Positions 51,272 to 59,170 of a stretch of 64,000 nt of DNA are shown here, piece after piece. Every line of letters starts with the position of its first letter. The first letter of the stretch is position 1. Below the pieces are notes generated by a model that was not told the DNA's origin, made no database searches, and saw nothing but the letters and a program-made list of their open reading frames with translations. The DNA is from Nitrosopumilus sp. (GTDB taxonomy: Archaea; Thermoproteota; Nitrososphaeria; Nitrososphaerales; Nitrosopumilaceae): the NCBI RefSeq assembly GCF_025699255.1, contig NZ_JAILWA010000005.1, forward strand, positions 1 to 64,000. Reading direction: 5' to 3'. Position numbers and translations under genes: made by a program.

Positions 51272-51451
51272 ATGAACAACAAATCATGTCAAATATGTTC
51301 TTCTTCATTAGAAGTTGAAAGCACATGCAAATTTTGTGATGAACCAACACGACTATTTTGTCATACATGTGGTGTAATGGCTGAAAAAACAGCACATCCA
51401 GCTTGTATGGTAATTGATGTAAATAGAATGTTGTTGGAAACTACACAATAA
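51272..51451 (+). CDS. Double zinc-knuckle microprotein (59 aa)
   Basis: Four Cys pairs: CQIC, CKFC, CHTC and a final HPAC. The layout (C-x2-C, x9-11, C-x2-C, x8, C-x2-C, H, C) matches the protein at 55832, so they are paralogues. B-box or double-ribbon fold likely. Confidence 0.65.
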   Translation: MNNKSCQICSSSLEVESTCKFCDEPTRLFCHTCGVMAEKTAHPACMVIDVNRMLLETTQ

Positions 51452-51516
51452 TTTTTTCATTTTTTATTCCTGTAAATGTTAATTCAAAATTATGTTTGAT
51501 AAAATACCCCAAATTT

Positions 51517-51609
51517 TTAATGCTTTGTGATGTCTTCTCCGCAATGTATGCAAAAATATGTTCCATTTGCACTCCAATAATGTTCACACTCTAAATTTTT
51601 CACATTCAT
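51517..51609 (-). CDS. Zinc microprotein (30 aa)
   Basis: Encodes NVKNLECEHYWSANGTYFCI then HCGEDITKH: a CxH plus CxxCG site in 30 residues. It lies in the 51452-51804 gap, where I see nothing else. Confidence 0.42.
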   Translation of the reverse strand: MNVKNLECEHYWSANGTYFCIHCGEDITKH

Positions 51610-51804
51610 TTTCTAAAAAATCCTCATAAGAACAAATGTATGCAAAATTTACAACATATTGAGTGATAAATATTTGATAAAATCAAGTAGGGATTTAGGA
51701 CAATGTTTTCTGATTAATTCTTAGGTATTAGATTGAATAACGTTTTAAAAATGATTTTAGTTTCTAGGTGTTCAATTCTTAAGTCATAATGGTGTATTGG
51801 ATTT

Positions 51805-52257
51805 ATGGAAAACATTACAATCAAAAAAATATCTAAAAATGATATTCCGATAATTCTTGGATTGTTATATGATCTAGGACGTCCAAAACCACAAAAAGAT
51901 TCTGATGTTGATTCATTTAAAAAATTAGTAATGACATATGTCACAGATTCAGACAAACAAATTCTTGCTGCAGTTTATAATGATGTGAAAATTGTTGGCA
52001 TGATAAGTATGATGTTTTTATCTAGATTAAATCGTGACACCTTGGAGATGTATGTTCCAGAGTTGGTAGTTCTTGAAAAATATCATAATCAAGGAATAGG
52101 AAAAAAACTAATTAATTCTTGTATTGAATTTGCAAAAGAAAAAAATTGCCATAGAATTAGACTTGAATCTGGAAATTCACGAAAAAACTCTCATGAATTC
52201 TACAAACATTTAGGATTTGTACAATCTGCATTTTCATTTACAAAGGATTTGGATTAA
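51805..52257 (+). CDS. GNAT-family N-acetyltransferase
   Basis: A 150-residue acetyl-CoA transferase with VPELVVLEKYHNQGIGKKLINSCIEFAKE (core: NQGIGKKL, the CoA pyrophosphate loop) and EFYKHLGFV at the end. The acceptor could be a small amine or protein. Stand-alone gene. Confidence 0.85.
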   Translation: MENITIKKISKNDIPIILGLLYDLGRPKPQKDSDVDSFKKLVMTYVTDSDKQILAAVYNDVKIVGMISMMFLSRLNRDTLEMYVPELVVLEKYHNQGIGKKLINSCIEFAKEKNCHRIRLESGNSRKNSHEFYKHLGFVQSAFSFTKDLD

Positions 52258-52327
52258 CATTAAAAATTAGGACAATCTTTTATGACTGATCTTTGTTTTT
52301 TATAAAACTCTGAACGGGTGTGTGTAA

Positions 52328-52341
52328 TTGGTTTGATGCCG
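52328..52341 (+). repeat. 14-nt motif, copy 2 (TTGGTTTGATGCCG)
   Basis: One mismatch from the copy at 32685. It lies 60 bp upstream of the 805-aa gene and just before a TATA-like GTTTATAAAG. Confidence 0.5.
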
Positions 52342-52401
52342 CTCCATTTTGTTTATAAAGAAATCCTAATTTTTTAATTAGTATATCTTTGAAACAAATC
52401 T

Positions 52402-54819
52402 ATGAAAATATTTTTTCTTGTATTTTTTGGAATAATTTTAGTTTCTCAAAGTTTTATCCTCTCGTATGGTCAATGGACTGATTACAACGAACATGATCCT
52501 GGAATTTCTCAAAATGTGATGCCTGAGTGGTTTAAAACAAATGCAAAGTGGTGGCAAGATGGACTTATTTCTGATGCTGATATGATAAATGCCCTAGAAA
52601 GTTTGATTGAGCAAGATGTCATTCCTCTTGATAACTTTTTGAAAGACTCTTCTGGAATTGAACATCAGGCGGGTGTACAAAAAGGTGGAACTTTCTACAT
52701 TCCAAGTTATCAAAAAGATGTCTTTGGTTTTTGGAGTGAAGGTCTAGTATCTGATGGTGAAATTGTAAATTCTATCGGTCATCTTATTGGTGAAGGAATA
52801 ATTGATTCAGAAATAATTAGAGAAAAACGAACAAGTTTTTCAGAAATTTCAGGCTTGGAAATTGAATCTCCTCCAATTGATTATCGCTCAGGATCTGAAG
52901 ATGTTTCTGTAACAAAAATGCCTGGATTAAAAAAATACGCTGATATTACATTAAAGCGTGGTACAGTTTCTGCAATCAATGAAGCACAACAATGGAATAA
53001 ACTTGCATCTGAAATGCTTTTCAAACTAAAAGATGGTGAAGAAAAGATTCACAAAAAAAGTTATGAAAATTCTTTACTGATGTATTCTGAATCAAAAACG
53101 TTTGAACATTTGAACCAAATGTTGATTTACAAAGAAAAAAGTGAAAATGCACAAAGTGATGCGTTACTAGCTGTTGAAAATTACAAGAAAATAAAGGAAC
53201 TGTCTGAACTTACTGAAGATGAGTATTTGCAAATAGAACGTGATCTTCCTTTGGAATTTGATTTAGAAATTATTGATTCTATAACAAATGAATCTGAATA
53301 TTTTGAGGCTTTGGAAAAAATTCAAGAATTTGCAGAAAATGCCTTACGTAAGGCTGAAGAGTCAGTAATTCAACTAAAACAGCAAGCTGATGAAGAATAT
53401 CCTCGAACTCATCCTGATTTTATTTGGGATCCCACATACAATTATGATTCTTCTTTGGGAACAACATCTACTGGTATTAAATGGATTGATTTGAAACTCA
53501 TATTGGATTCAAATGATCAAAGAGATTCTACAGTGAAGATAAGGACACCATTTTTGCTTGAACGGTTGTTTGATCCTTCAATTATTCAAACTCATTCCAT
53601 GATTGAACAACTTGATGAAAATCCATTTGACTCTACTTACAAACTAGATTCTACAGATCTCTACCAATATCCTGAAGATGTGGCAAGAATTTTACAATCT
53701 ATAATTATTATTGGCCCTCATGATACCTCAAACTTTTGGTTACCTGTATCATTTACAACCACTGTGTTCATCTCGAATTCATCAATCCAAATTGCAATTT
53801 TTGATTCTGACGGAAATAATATTTCTGATTTTGTAGAGATAATGTCAAATGATGACCATCAAATCATCTTTTTACCTGCTGAACATGATTTGGTTTTCAT
53901 CTCTCTTACTAATCCGAATTCTGATTACACTACATTTGAAACTGCCATAGAGTATTCTGAAATTACGTCCAATCCTGAATTAGTAATGACTCCTATTGAT
54001 TCACCTTTAATTGAGTTTGGAACAAACACTCCTCTCTATGAAATTCCACCTGGTTTTGATGCTGTATATTCTTCATTTGATGATTTCTCATCTGCTGAAT
54101 TTGAATATGAATCTGAAATGTCATTGATGGATTATTTGAAAAATGAACAACTATTCTTCTCTGAATGTCTTTTACCTCCTGCAGGAAGTACTCTAAGTGG
54201 ACCAACCCCTCCTGAAAAATCTAGACATAATGCAAACTATTGTGGTATTAGCGCATTTATTCATTCTATGGAAACGACTTTCCCCGGAGCATTATCTCAT
54301 GATATCAGAACAAACTCTGCACAATGGGACAGGCTAGGAGATAACCTAGATCACTCTAACACTTTTGGTGAAAGAGGGGGAAAGTTTGTTGAAAATGTCA
54401 ACAAGAATTTTGGAAACAAAGTCATTACTGGCAATGGAAAGAAATATTGTGCAGCTGAAATTGAAGACACAACTCCTGCTAATCTTGAAGCATGGAACGA
54501 TATTTGCAATGTCAAAATGTTAGTCTATGATATCCCTTCATTTGGTCATTGGGTTGACCTCACATCAATTAGCGGAAATAAAATAACTTATCAGGATTAT
54601 GGTCATAACCATCCTGCAACTTTTGATGGTAAAGTGGTTGATTTTTCAAACTCTAATTTGGGAGGACCTATGAAAGATCATTTTAGAGGAAACAATGCAA
54701 AGGCAGGAGATGGATTTTTTGAATCTGTACAGTTTTACGCTGTTTGTGAATGTGATAAAAATTCCTCATCCAAAATGCCTACAAAAAATTCCAAGGGACA
54801 GACTCTAAAATTAGAATAA
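52402..54819 (+). CDS. Large secreted protein with possible C39/papain-like peptidase domain (805 aa)
   Basis: The signal peptide is clear (IFFLVFFGIILVSQSFILSYG). Residues ~30-140 hold two copies of the WFKTNAKWWQDGLISDADMINALESLIEQDVI type repeat (short: AKWWQDGLISD; FGFWSEGLVSD) typical of thaumarchaeal exported proteins. A coiled-coil region follows to ~345, then a beta-rich middle. The C-terminal ~180 residues contain NYCGISAFIHSM and FGHWVDLTSI...YQDYGHN. The Cys, His and Asp order fits a papain/C39-like cysteine peptidase. That function is inference. Confidence 0.68.
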   Translation: MKIFFLVFFGIILVSQSFILSYGQWTDYNEHDPGISQNVMPEWFKTNAKWWQDGLISDADMINALESLIEQDVIPLDNFLKDSSGIEHQAGVQKGGTFYIPSYQKDVFGFWSEGLVSDGEIVNSIGHLIGEGIIDSEIIREKRTSFSEISGLEIESPPIDYRSGSEDVSVTKMPGLKKYADITLKRGTVSAINEAQQWNKLASEMLFKLKDGEEKIHKKSYENSLLMYSESKTFEHLNQMLIYKEKSENAQSDALLAVENYKKIKELSELTEDEYLQIERDLPLEFDLEIIDSITNESEYFEALEKIQEFAENALRKAEESVIQLKQQADEEYPRTHPDFIWDPTYNYDSSLGTTSTGIKWIDLKLILDSNDQRDSTVKIRTPFLLERLFDPSIIQTHSMIEQLDENPFDSTYKLDSTDLYQYPEDVARILQSIIIIGPHDTSNFWLPVSFTTTVFISNSSIQIAIFDSDGNNISDFVEIMSNDDHQIIFLPAEHDLVFISLTNPNSDYTTFETAIEYSEITSNPELVMTPIDSPLIEFGTNTPLYEIPPGFDAVYSSFDDFSSAEFEYESEMSLMDYLKNEQLFFSECLLPPAGSTLSGPTPPEKSRHNANYCGISAFIHSMETTFPGALSHDIRTNSAQWDRLGDNLDHSNTFGERGGKFVENVNKNFGNKVITGNGKKYCAAEIEDTTPANLEAWNDICNVKMLVYDIPSFGHWVDLTSISGNKITYQDYGHNHPATFDGKVVDFSNSNLGGPMKDHFRGNNAKAGDGFFESVQFYAVCECDKNSSSKMPTKNSKGQTLKLE

Positions 54820-54863
54820 TTGATTGCATTTTGATTTAAAAATTCAAATTTCTATGATCTTAA

Positions 54864-55067
54864 TTATCTTGATTCGATAAAAACCACATCAACAAGATCA
54901 TTGTTGCTTCTCTTAGTTATAGTATCTCTACTTGCGTTGTGGAAATTTTGCAGATGTGCTTTTCTTGTCTTTATCCCATATTCTCTACATAGCCTGCAAA
55001 AGTAGGTTACCTGTCTTTGAGATCTAGGCATTGATTGTTTTTCATATTCTAAAATTGCAGTTTGCAT
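54864..55067 (-). CDS. Single C2H2 zinc-finger protein (67 aa)
   Basis: VTYFCRLCREYGIKTRKAHLQNFH gives C-x2-C-x12-H-x4-H, flanked by basic segments. It is divergent from hsp20 across a perfect palindrome, so it may be a regulator of that promoter. Confidence 0.65.
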   Translation of the reverse strand: MQTAILEYEKQSMPRSQRQVTYFCRLCREYGIKTRKAHLQNFHNASRDTITKRSNNDLVDVVFIESR

Positions 55068-55099
55068 GGGATGTGATAATAAACCAGATATTTTAATAT

Positions 55100-55115
55100 T
55101 GTCATAAATATGACA
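55100..55115. promoter_or_regulatory. Palindrome TGTCATA-AA-TATGACA upstream of hsp20
   Basis: A perfect 7-2-7 inverted repeat in the divergent promoter region. Extra half-sites TGTCA occur at 55119 and 55157. TATATATTG-type TATA sequences lie near 55150. Confidence 0.65.
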
Positions 55116-55191
55116 TATTGTCAGGTATAGATAATATATGCATAATTTTTATATATTGTCATCACTATTACATTAATTTGGTGATTAAAAG

Positions 55192-55683
55192 ATGTTTGAT
55201 GACCACTTTGAAAAAACATTTCGAAGATTATCGAGCCCCTTTTTTTCAATGGGAGATGTTTTCGAAAATCCAAATGGAACAGTCCAAACTTTTGAACCAT
55301 ACTACTATGGTTATGTGAAGACTGTAGGTGAAGATGGTATTCCCCATGTAACAGAATGGGGCAATACAAAACCATCTAGTTCTCTTGCAGATTCTACAGT
55401 GAGAGATCCATACGTTGACGTTTCAGTCAATGAGCAAGAACATACTCTCAAGATAGTATCTGAGATGCCAGGAATTGAAAAGTCTGACATCAAACTAAAT
55501 GTGTCAGATAAACTGGTATTGTTTTCAGCCGAACATGGCGATAGAAAATACAAAAAGAAAATTCCTCTACCCTCAAAAGTAGATGAAAATTCTGCCAAAG
55601 CCAAATATACAAACGGAGTCTTGGAGCTGACAATATCTCTTGCCAAGGAAAAACCTCAGGGCAAGTTGGTGTCAGTGGAATAA
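55192..55683 (+). CDS. Small heat shock protein Hsp20
   Basis: A 163-residue alpha-crystallin-type chaperone. The ACD has DPYVDVSVNEQEHTLKIVSEMPGIEKSDIKLNV (short: EMPGIEKSDIKL), KKKIPLPSKVDENSAKAKYTNGVLELTI with the A-x-x-x-NGVL signature, and a short tail. It binds unfolding proteins under stress. The next gene starts 12 nt later behind a GGAGG site, suggesting an operon with three small proteins. Confidence 0.92.
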   Translation: MFDDHFEKTFRRLSSPFFSMGDVFENPNGTVQTFEPYYYGYVKTVGEDGIPHVTEWGNTKPSSSLADSTVRDPYVDVSVNEQEHTLKIVSEMPGIEKSDIKLNVSDKLVLFSAEHGDRKYKKKIPLPSKVDENSAKAKYTNGVLELTISLAKEKPQGKLVSVE

Positions 55684-55695
55684 CTGGAGGGAAAA

Positions 55696-55821
55696 ATGAT
55701 GGATTATAATTCATCCCTAAAGCAAGTCAAAGACTCTTTCAAATCTTCTATGGAGAGAGTTTCCTCAGAATGTGAGGAAGTTTTTTCCAAATGGAAGTTT
55801 GGCAGGAGAAACTTTCCCTGA
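55696..55821 (+). CDS. Small hypothetical protein after hsp20 (41 aa)
   Basis: Preceded by CTGGAGGG, a strong ribosome-binding site 7 nt from the ATG. Encodes MMDYNSSLKQVKDSFKSSME and a basic Trp-containing end. Predicted helix; unknown function. Confidence 0.55.
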   Translation: MMDYNSSLKQVKDSFKSSMERVSSECEEVFSKWKFGRRNFP

Positions 55822-55831
55822 TGTGAAAAAA

Positions 55832-56014
55832 ATGCCAGACACTTTGTGTAGACAATGTGGTGGTGAACTAGATACAGAAAAGCAATGCTTGCATTGCCAT
55901 CAACCAGTTCAGCTAGTTTGTACAAAATGTTTGCAACCCACAGAAGTTAGATTTCACAGTCAATGCATGTACAGTGAGGAGATGTTATGTCACACAGTCG
56001 CAGCACTTGCATAA
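55832..56014 (+). CDS. Double zinc-knuckle microprotein (60 aa)
   Basis: Contains CRQCGGELDTEKQCLHCHQP, then CTKC and FHSQC. Same ligand layout as 51272. Starts possible at ATG 55832 or GTG 55823; the longer frame from 55772 would lie inside the previous gene. Third gene of the hsp20 unit. Confidence 0.62.
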   Translation: MPDTLCRQCGGELDTEKQCLHCHQPVQLVCTKCLQPTEVRFHSQCMYSEEMLCHTVAALA

Positions 56015-56157
56015 GTCATAGAACACCTGATTCAAACATATGGGGAGTCCCTTCCTCTCCATATGTTCCAATTTTTATGGGTATATGTCATAGATGTTGG
56101 GCAAACAATGTCCAAGTAACATTGACTGAATCATGTGAGATATTTTGTAGTAAATGA
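55987..56157 (+). CDS. Small Cys-containing protein (56 aa)
   Basis: Overlaps the previous gene by 28 nt. Contains TCISHRTP, GICHRCWANN and SCEIFCSK, with CxxC and CxxxC pairs at the end. Likely zinc-binding; unknown function. Confidence 0.45.
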   Translation: MSHSRSTCISHRTPDSNIWGVPSSPYVPIFMGICHRCWANNVQVTLTESCEIFCSK

Positions 56158-56402
56158 TGAAAAATAACTTTCATGTCTATCTGCGTCCATTTTCATCCCC
56201 AAAACAATAACTGAGTCCACATGAAGTTGAACTCATTTGCGGTGTTGAAGTTTTAGTTTGATACCGTAAAAAACTGCCTAGTTTTGCATAGTTGTATACT
56301 CTGATTGGGTTTCAAACTATGTATTTTCCAAAAATGGCATAGTTTGGCATAGTTTTGAACCTGTAATGTGAGATCTTGCACTTGATGTTGTAGAATTTTG
56401 TG
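56158..56402. other. Intergenic with GCATAGTTTTG-like repeats
   Basis: No gene seen. Contains short repeats of GCATAGTTTTG/GCATAGTTTGG (near 56285-56355) and, at 56253-56266, the third copy of the 14-nt motif (TTAGTTTGATACCG). Confidence 0.45.
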
Positions 56403-56418
56403 TGCCGGGGGCGAGTTT
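56399..56418 (+). repeat. 20-nt repeat at tRNA-Met 3' end (matches 32658-32677)
   Basis: Covers the 3' acceptor and part of the T arm of tRNA-Met plus 4 nt beyond it. The second copy lies 23.7 kb to the left in the same orientation. Confidence 0.75.
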
Positions 56419-56517
56419 CGAACTCGCGACCTCCAGATTATGAGTATTGCCTTAGTTGGAGAACCGTTAGAGTTTACCAATTTAACTGGCACTCTAACCA
56501 GGCTGAGCTACCCCGGC
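56403..56517 (-). tRNA. Elongator tRNA-Met(CAT) with ~40-nt intron
   Basis: Acceptor GCCGGGG pairs with CCCCGGC and discriminator A; D arm GCTCAGCCTGGTTAGAGT; T arm GCGAG-TTCGAAA-CTCGC. CTCATAATCTGG provides anticodon CAT and the 3' stem intact. The 5' anticodon strand CCAG is split from ACTCATAA by ~40 nt, so an intron lies upstream of the anticodon, near position 30/31. CCA is not encoded. The exact splice sites were not proven by a bulge-helix-bulge fold. Confidence 0.85.
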
Positions 56518-56554
56518 ATAATTAATGCCTAAAAATTTGGGAAATTAAATGATT

Positions 56555-58222
56555 CTAATTTTGTTTTATTTCATTCCAAGACGCATTCTCATTTTTTACC
56601 CAGAGGAATTTCTTTTGTAGTGCTGATGTGTACAATTTTTCCCATTCGGCACCAACTTCATCAGTCCATGCCTTAAAGACACGTGGATCAATGTAATTTC
56701 TTAAAGATGTGCCGATGTTGTAATCTTTAGTTTTTTCAGATAAATCGATTTGCAACTCTAATTTTTCCAGTCTTTCTTTGTGTTTTGTTTTTTGCTTTTT
56801 AATTTGTTCATTTAATGTCTTGATTCTTTTTGTTTTGCTTTTCTTTTGAGTTTCTGTTTTAGGCTCACTTGATTCTACCTTTCTGAGAGTTTCTTGTGTT
56901 TTCTTCCAAACTTGATCTTTTTCTACCTTTTTGAGAGTATCTCGTTTCTTTTGTAATGATTGCTCAAATGTTTTTGGAATTGTTCTTTTATGATTACACA
57001 TCATAGCAGCTTCAAGATTTGCCAATTTTGCATGGTATATTTTCTCAGTTGCAGTCTTGCCTTTCATATTATCGTGTTTGATAAGATAGTCTTTGACTAC
57101 TGTTGTTGCTAGATATGTTCTGAACACTTTTGCCGTGAGACCTTTTACAATACTAGAATAGTATTGATTAACATGTCTTGATGTGATATCGTCAAAAATT
57201 TCATCCTTTGGTTTTTTCTTTTCAACTAGTTTCTTGAGATTTTCATGAAACTGTTTATCGTGACCTTCTGCAACTACTGTCTCTTGCCATCTGACACTAT
57301 CTTTACCTAGGAAATCAAATTCAATGGAATTTGGTGTGATTTTGATATGTTCTTTTCTTAGGGTTGTAGCACCTACTGTATCAGCTTCATCTGGATCTTT
57401 CTCGTCTCCCACTCTCATTGCAGTTCTATAAATTAAATAACATGCAGTAGCAATCCTACTGATTTTAGGATCTTTACTTTTCATGTCTTTGACAATTCTG
57501 TCTTTGATTTTTTCAATTTCTCTTGCAAGTTTAACAGCTTTTTCGTACTTTTCTTTGTCTCTGTCTTGTTTTAGTCCTGCAGTATCTGCCAGCCAGACGT
57601 ATTTTCTTTTTTGTGTAAGAAAGTCCATCCAACTAGCTAACCACATTGAATTTTTATCATGAATGATCTTTCCCCATTTCCCTTCTGGAACTTTGGCTTC
57701 TTTTCCAAGGTTTAATGTGACATCTTTTGCAGTAACTCTTGGTTTCCATCTTCCTCTCAGTGGATGTTCTCCTCTTCCGATAAATATTCCAGGTGGTTCT
57801 GCCATGTAATTTCCAACTTCAACTTCTTTTCCGTCCATGATGGCGATTCCATATTTTGCCTTTAATTTTTCTCGTAATTCTTTTCTTTTTGCAGCAAGGG
57901 ATTTCTTTTCTTCCTTACTCATCATCTCTTTGAGATCTTTTTCTTTGTCAACAATTTTGTATGCGTTTGAAAAATCAATATCTTCATAAGATATTTTTTT
58001 AAATTTAGAATCTAACGTTTTTGCAAAATCTGCTGTAAAGTTTTTCTGAAAAACTTTGTCTTGTGCATACGGGGTGTCTTTCTTTTTTGCCCATTGATAC
58101 ACCATTTCTTCCTGGTTTAGATCAAGATTTACTGTCTCTCCTTTTATCTTGATCTTGATTCCTTGAGCCTCGTATGCAGGCGGAAACAAAATTCCATTAT
58201 GTTGCAGAGTTTTCCATTTCAT
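56555..58222 (-). CDS. DNA topoisomerase IB (eukaryal type)
   Basis: A 555-residue type IB topoisomerase, relaxing supercoils through a 3'-phosphotyrosine. The N-terminal core (GIFIGRGEHPLRGRWKPRV, in part) and the catalytic core (TAMRVGDEKDPDEADTVGATTLR, in part; TSRHVNQYYSSI; AKVFRTYLATTVV) are present. After a coiled-coil linker comes the active-site Tyr in GTSLRNYIDPRV. This enzyme is a hallmark of Thaumarchaeota among Archaea. It is next to, not part of, the putative island. Confidence 0.95.
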   Translation of the reverse strand: MKWKTLQHNGILFPPAYEAQGIKIKIKGETVNLDLNQEEMVYQWAKKKDTPYAQDKVFQKNFTADFAKTLDSKFKKISYEDIDFSNAYKIVDKEKDLKEMMSKEEKKSLAAKRKELREKLKAKYGIAIMDGKEVEVGNYMAEPPGIFIGRGEHPLRGRWKPRVTAKDVTLNLGKEAKVPEGKWGKIIHDKNSMWLASWMDFLTQKRKYVWLADTAGLKQDRDKEKYEKAVKLAREIEKIKDRIVKDMKSKDPKISRIATACYLIYRTAMRVGDEKDPDEADTVGATTLRKEHIKITPNSIEFDFLGKDSVRWQETVVAEGHDKQFHENLKKLVEKKKPKDEIFDDITSRHVNQYYSSIVKGLTAKVFRTYLATTVVKDYLIKHDNMKGKTATEKIYHAKLANLEAAMMCNHKRTIPKTFEQSLQKKRDTLKKVEKDQVWKKTQETLRKVESSEPKTETQKKSKTKRIKTLNEQIKKQKTKHKERLEKLELQIDLSEKTKDYNIGTSLRNYIDPRVFKAWTDEVGAEWEKLYTSALQKKFLWVKNENASWNEIKQN

Positions 58223-58297
58223 ATCATTTCACTAAAATTGTGGACTTTGATGAAATTCTATCCTATCTGTATATCAATTTAGCGTACAAGTACGATG

Positions 58298-59128
58298 TCA
58301 GCTAGGAAATAGCTCTTTACTCATGTATTTTTCAAATTCTAGGTCTGTTTTCATCTTTTTTGCCTCCATAAACATCGCAGCATCAGTACCTACCACGTAT
58401 CTAGGCAACATTTCATCATCATGAATTGCTTTCATAACCACATCTGCTACTTGCGAAGGCGCAGTTCCCATTTCTACCATCATTTTCAGTCCTGCTAAAA
58501 TATTGTCTGTTAATGTCTTGTATTTTGGATCTATTTTTGATTCTGGAACTTTCATTGAATTAAAAAAGTTTGTTTTGATAACTCCTGGCTCTATCATGGT
58601 GGTCTTGATTCCAAATTGACCAAGCTCATATCTTAGACATTCTCCTAATCCTTCCAATGCAAATTTTGAGCTGATATAAGCTGGAGAACCTGGTAATCCC
58701 ATTCGTCCTACAACTGAACTGATGTTAATTATCTTGCCAGAATTTTGTTTTCGCATAATTGGGGCAACTTCTTGAATTATTCTTACAATGCTAAAAAAAT
58801 TTGTTTCAAACTGTTTTCTAAAATCATCTACTGCTAGATCCTCAGTACATCCAAACTGACCATATCCTGCATTGTTAACTAGTACGTCTAATCTTCCACT
58901 ATCTTCAATGATTTTTTTAATTGCAGAAATGATTGATTCTTCTTTATCTACATCCAATTCAATTACTTCTATTGGAAGATTTTCTTTTTCTGCTGCATGT
59001 TTTAACTCTCCTGATTTTTTAACATCTCTCATACTTGCAAATGTATGATATCCTTCTCTTGCTAGTGATAACGCAGTCTCTAAACCGATTCCGGATGAAC
59101 TGCCTGTGACAAGAGCAACTTTTTCCAT
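58298..59128 (-). CDS. Short-chain dehydrogenase/reductase
   Basis: A 276-residue classical SDR: cofactor motif TGSSSGIGLETA, NNAGYG, catalytic Ser in INISSVVG, and Y-x3-K in YISSKFALEG. The acidic or basic residue that would fix NAD or NADP is not obvious. The substrate is unknown. Confidence 0.88.
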   Translation of the reverse strand: MEKVALVTGSSSGIGLETALSLAREGYHTFASMRDVKKSGELKHAAEKENLPIEVIELDVDKEESIISAIKKIIEDSGRLDVLVNNAGYGQFGCTEDLAVDDFRKQFETNFFSIVRIIQEVAPIMRKQNSGKIINISSVVGRMGLPGSPAYISSKFALEGLGECLRYELGQFGIKTTMIEPGVIKTNFFNSMKVPESKIDPKYKTLTDNILAGLKMMVEMGTAPSQVADVVMKAIHDDEMLPRYVVGTDAAMFMEAKKMKTDLEFEKYMSKELFPS

Positions 59129-59170
59129 ATTGATTGTAAATTCTTGTTATATTTATCCCATTTTGATTAA

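Noticed and set aside
56253-56492. 79-aa minus-strand ORF
   Set aside because: It runs through the tRNA-Met gene and its flank; composition is not protein-like.
56555-58222. Topoisomerase IB as the island integrase
   Set aside because: Although type IB enzymes resemble tyrosine recombinases, this has the full eukaryal topoisomerase layout and lies outside the repeat-bounded segment.
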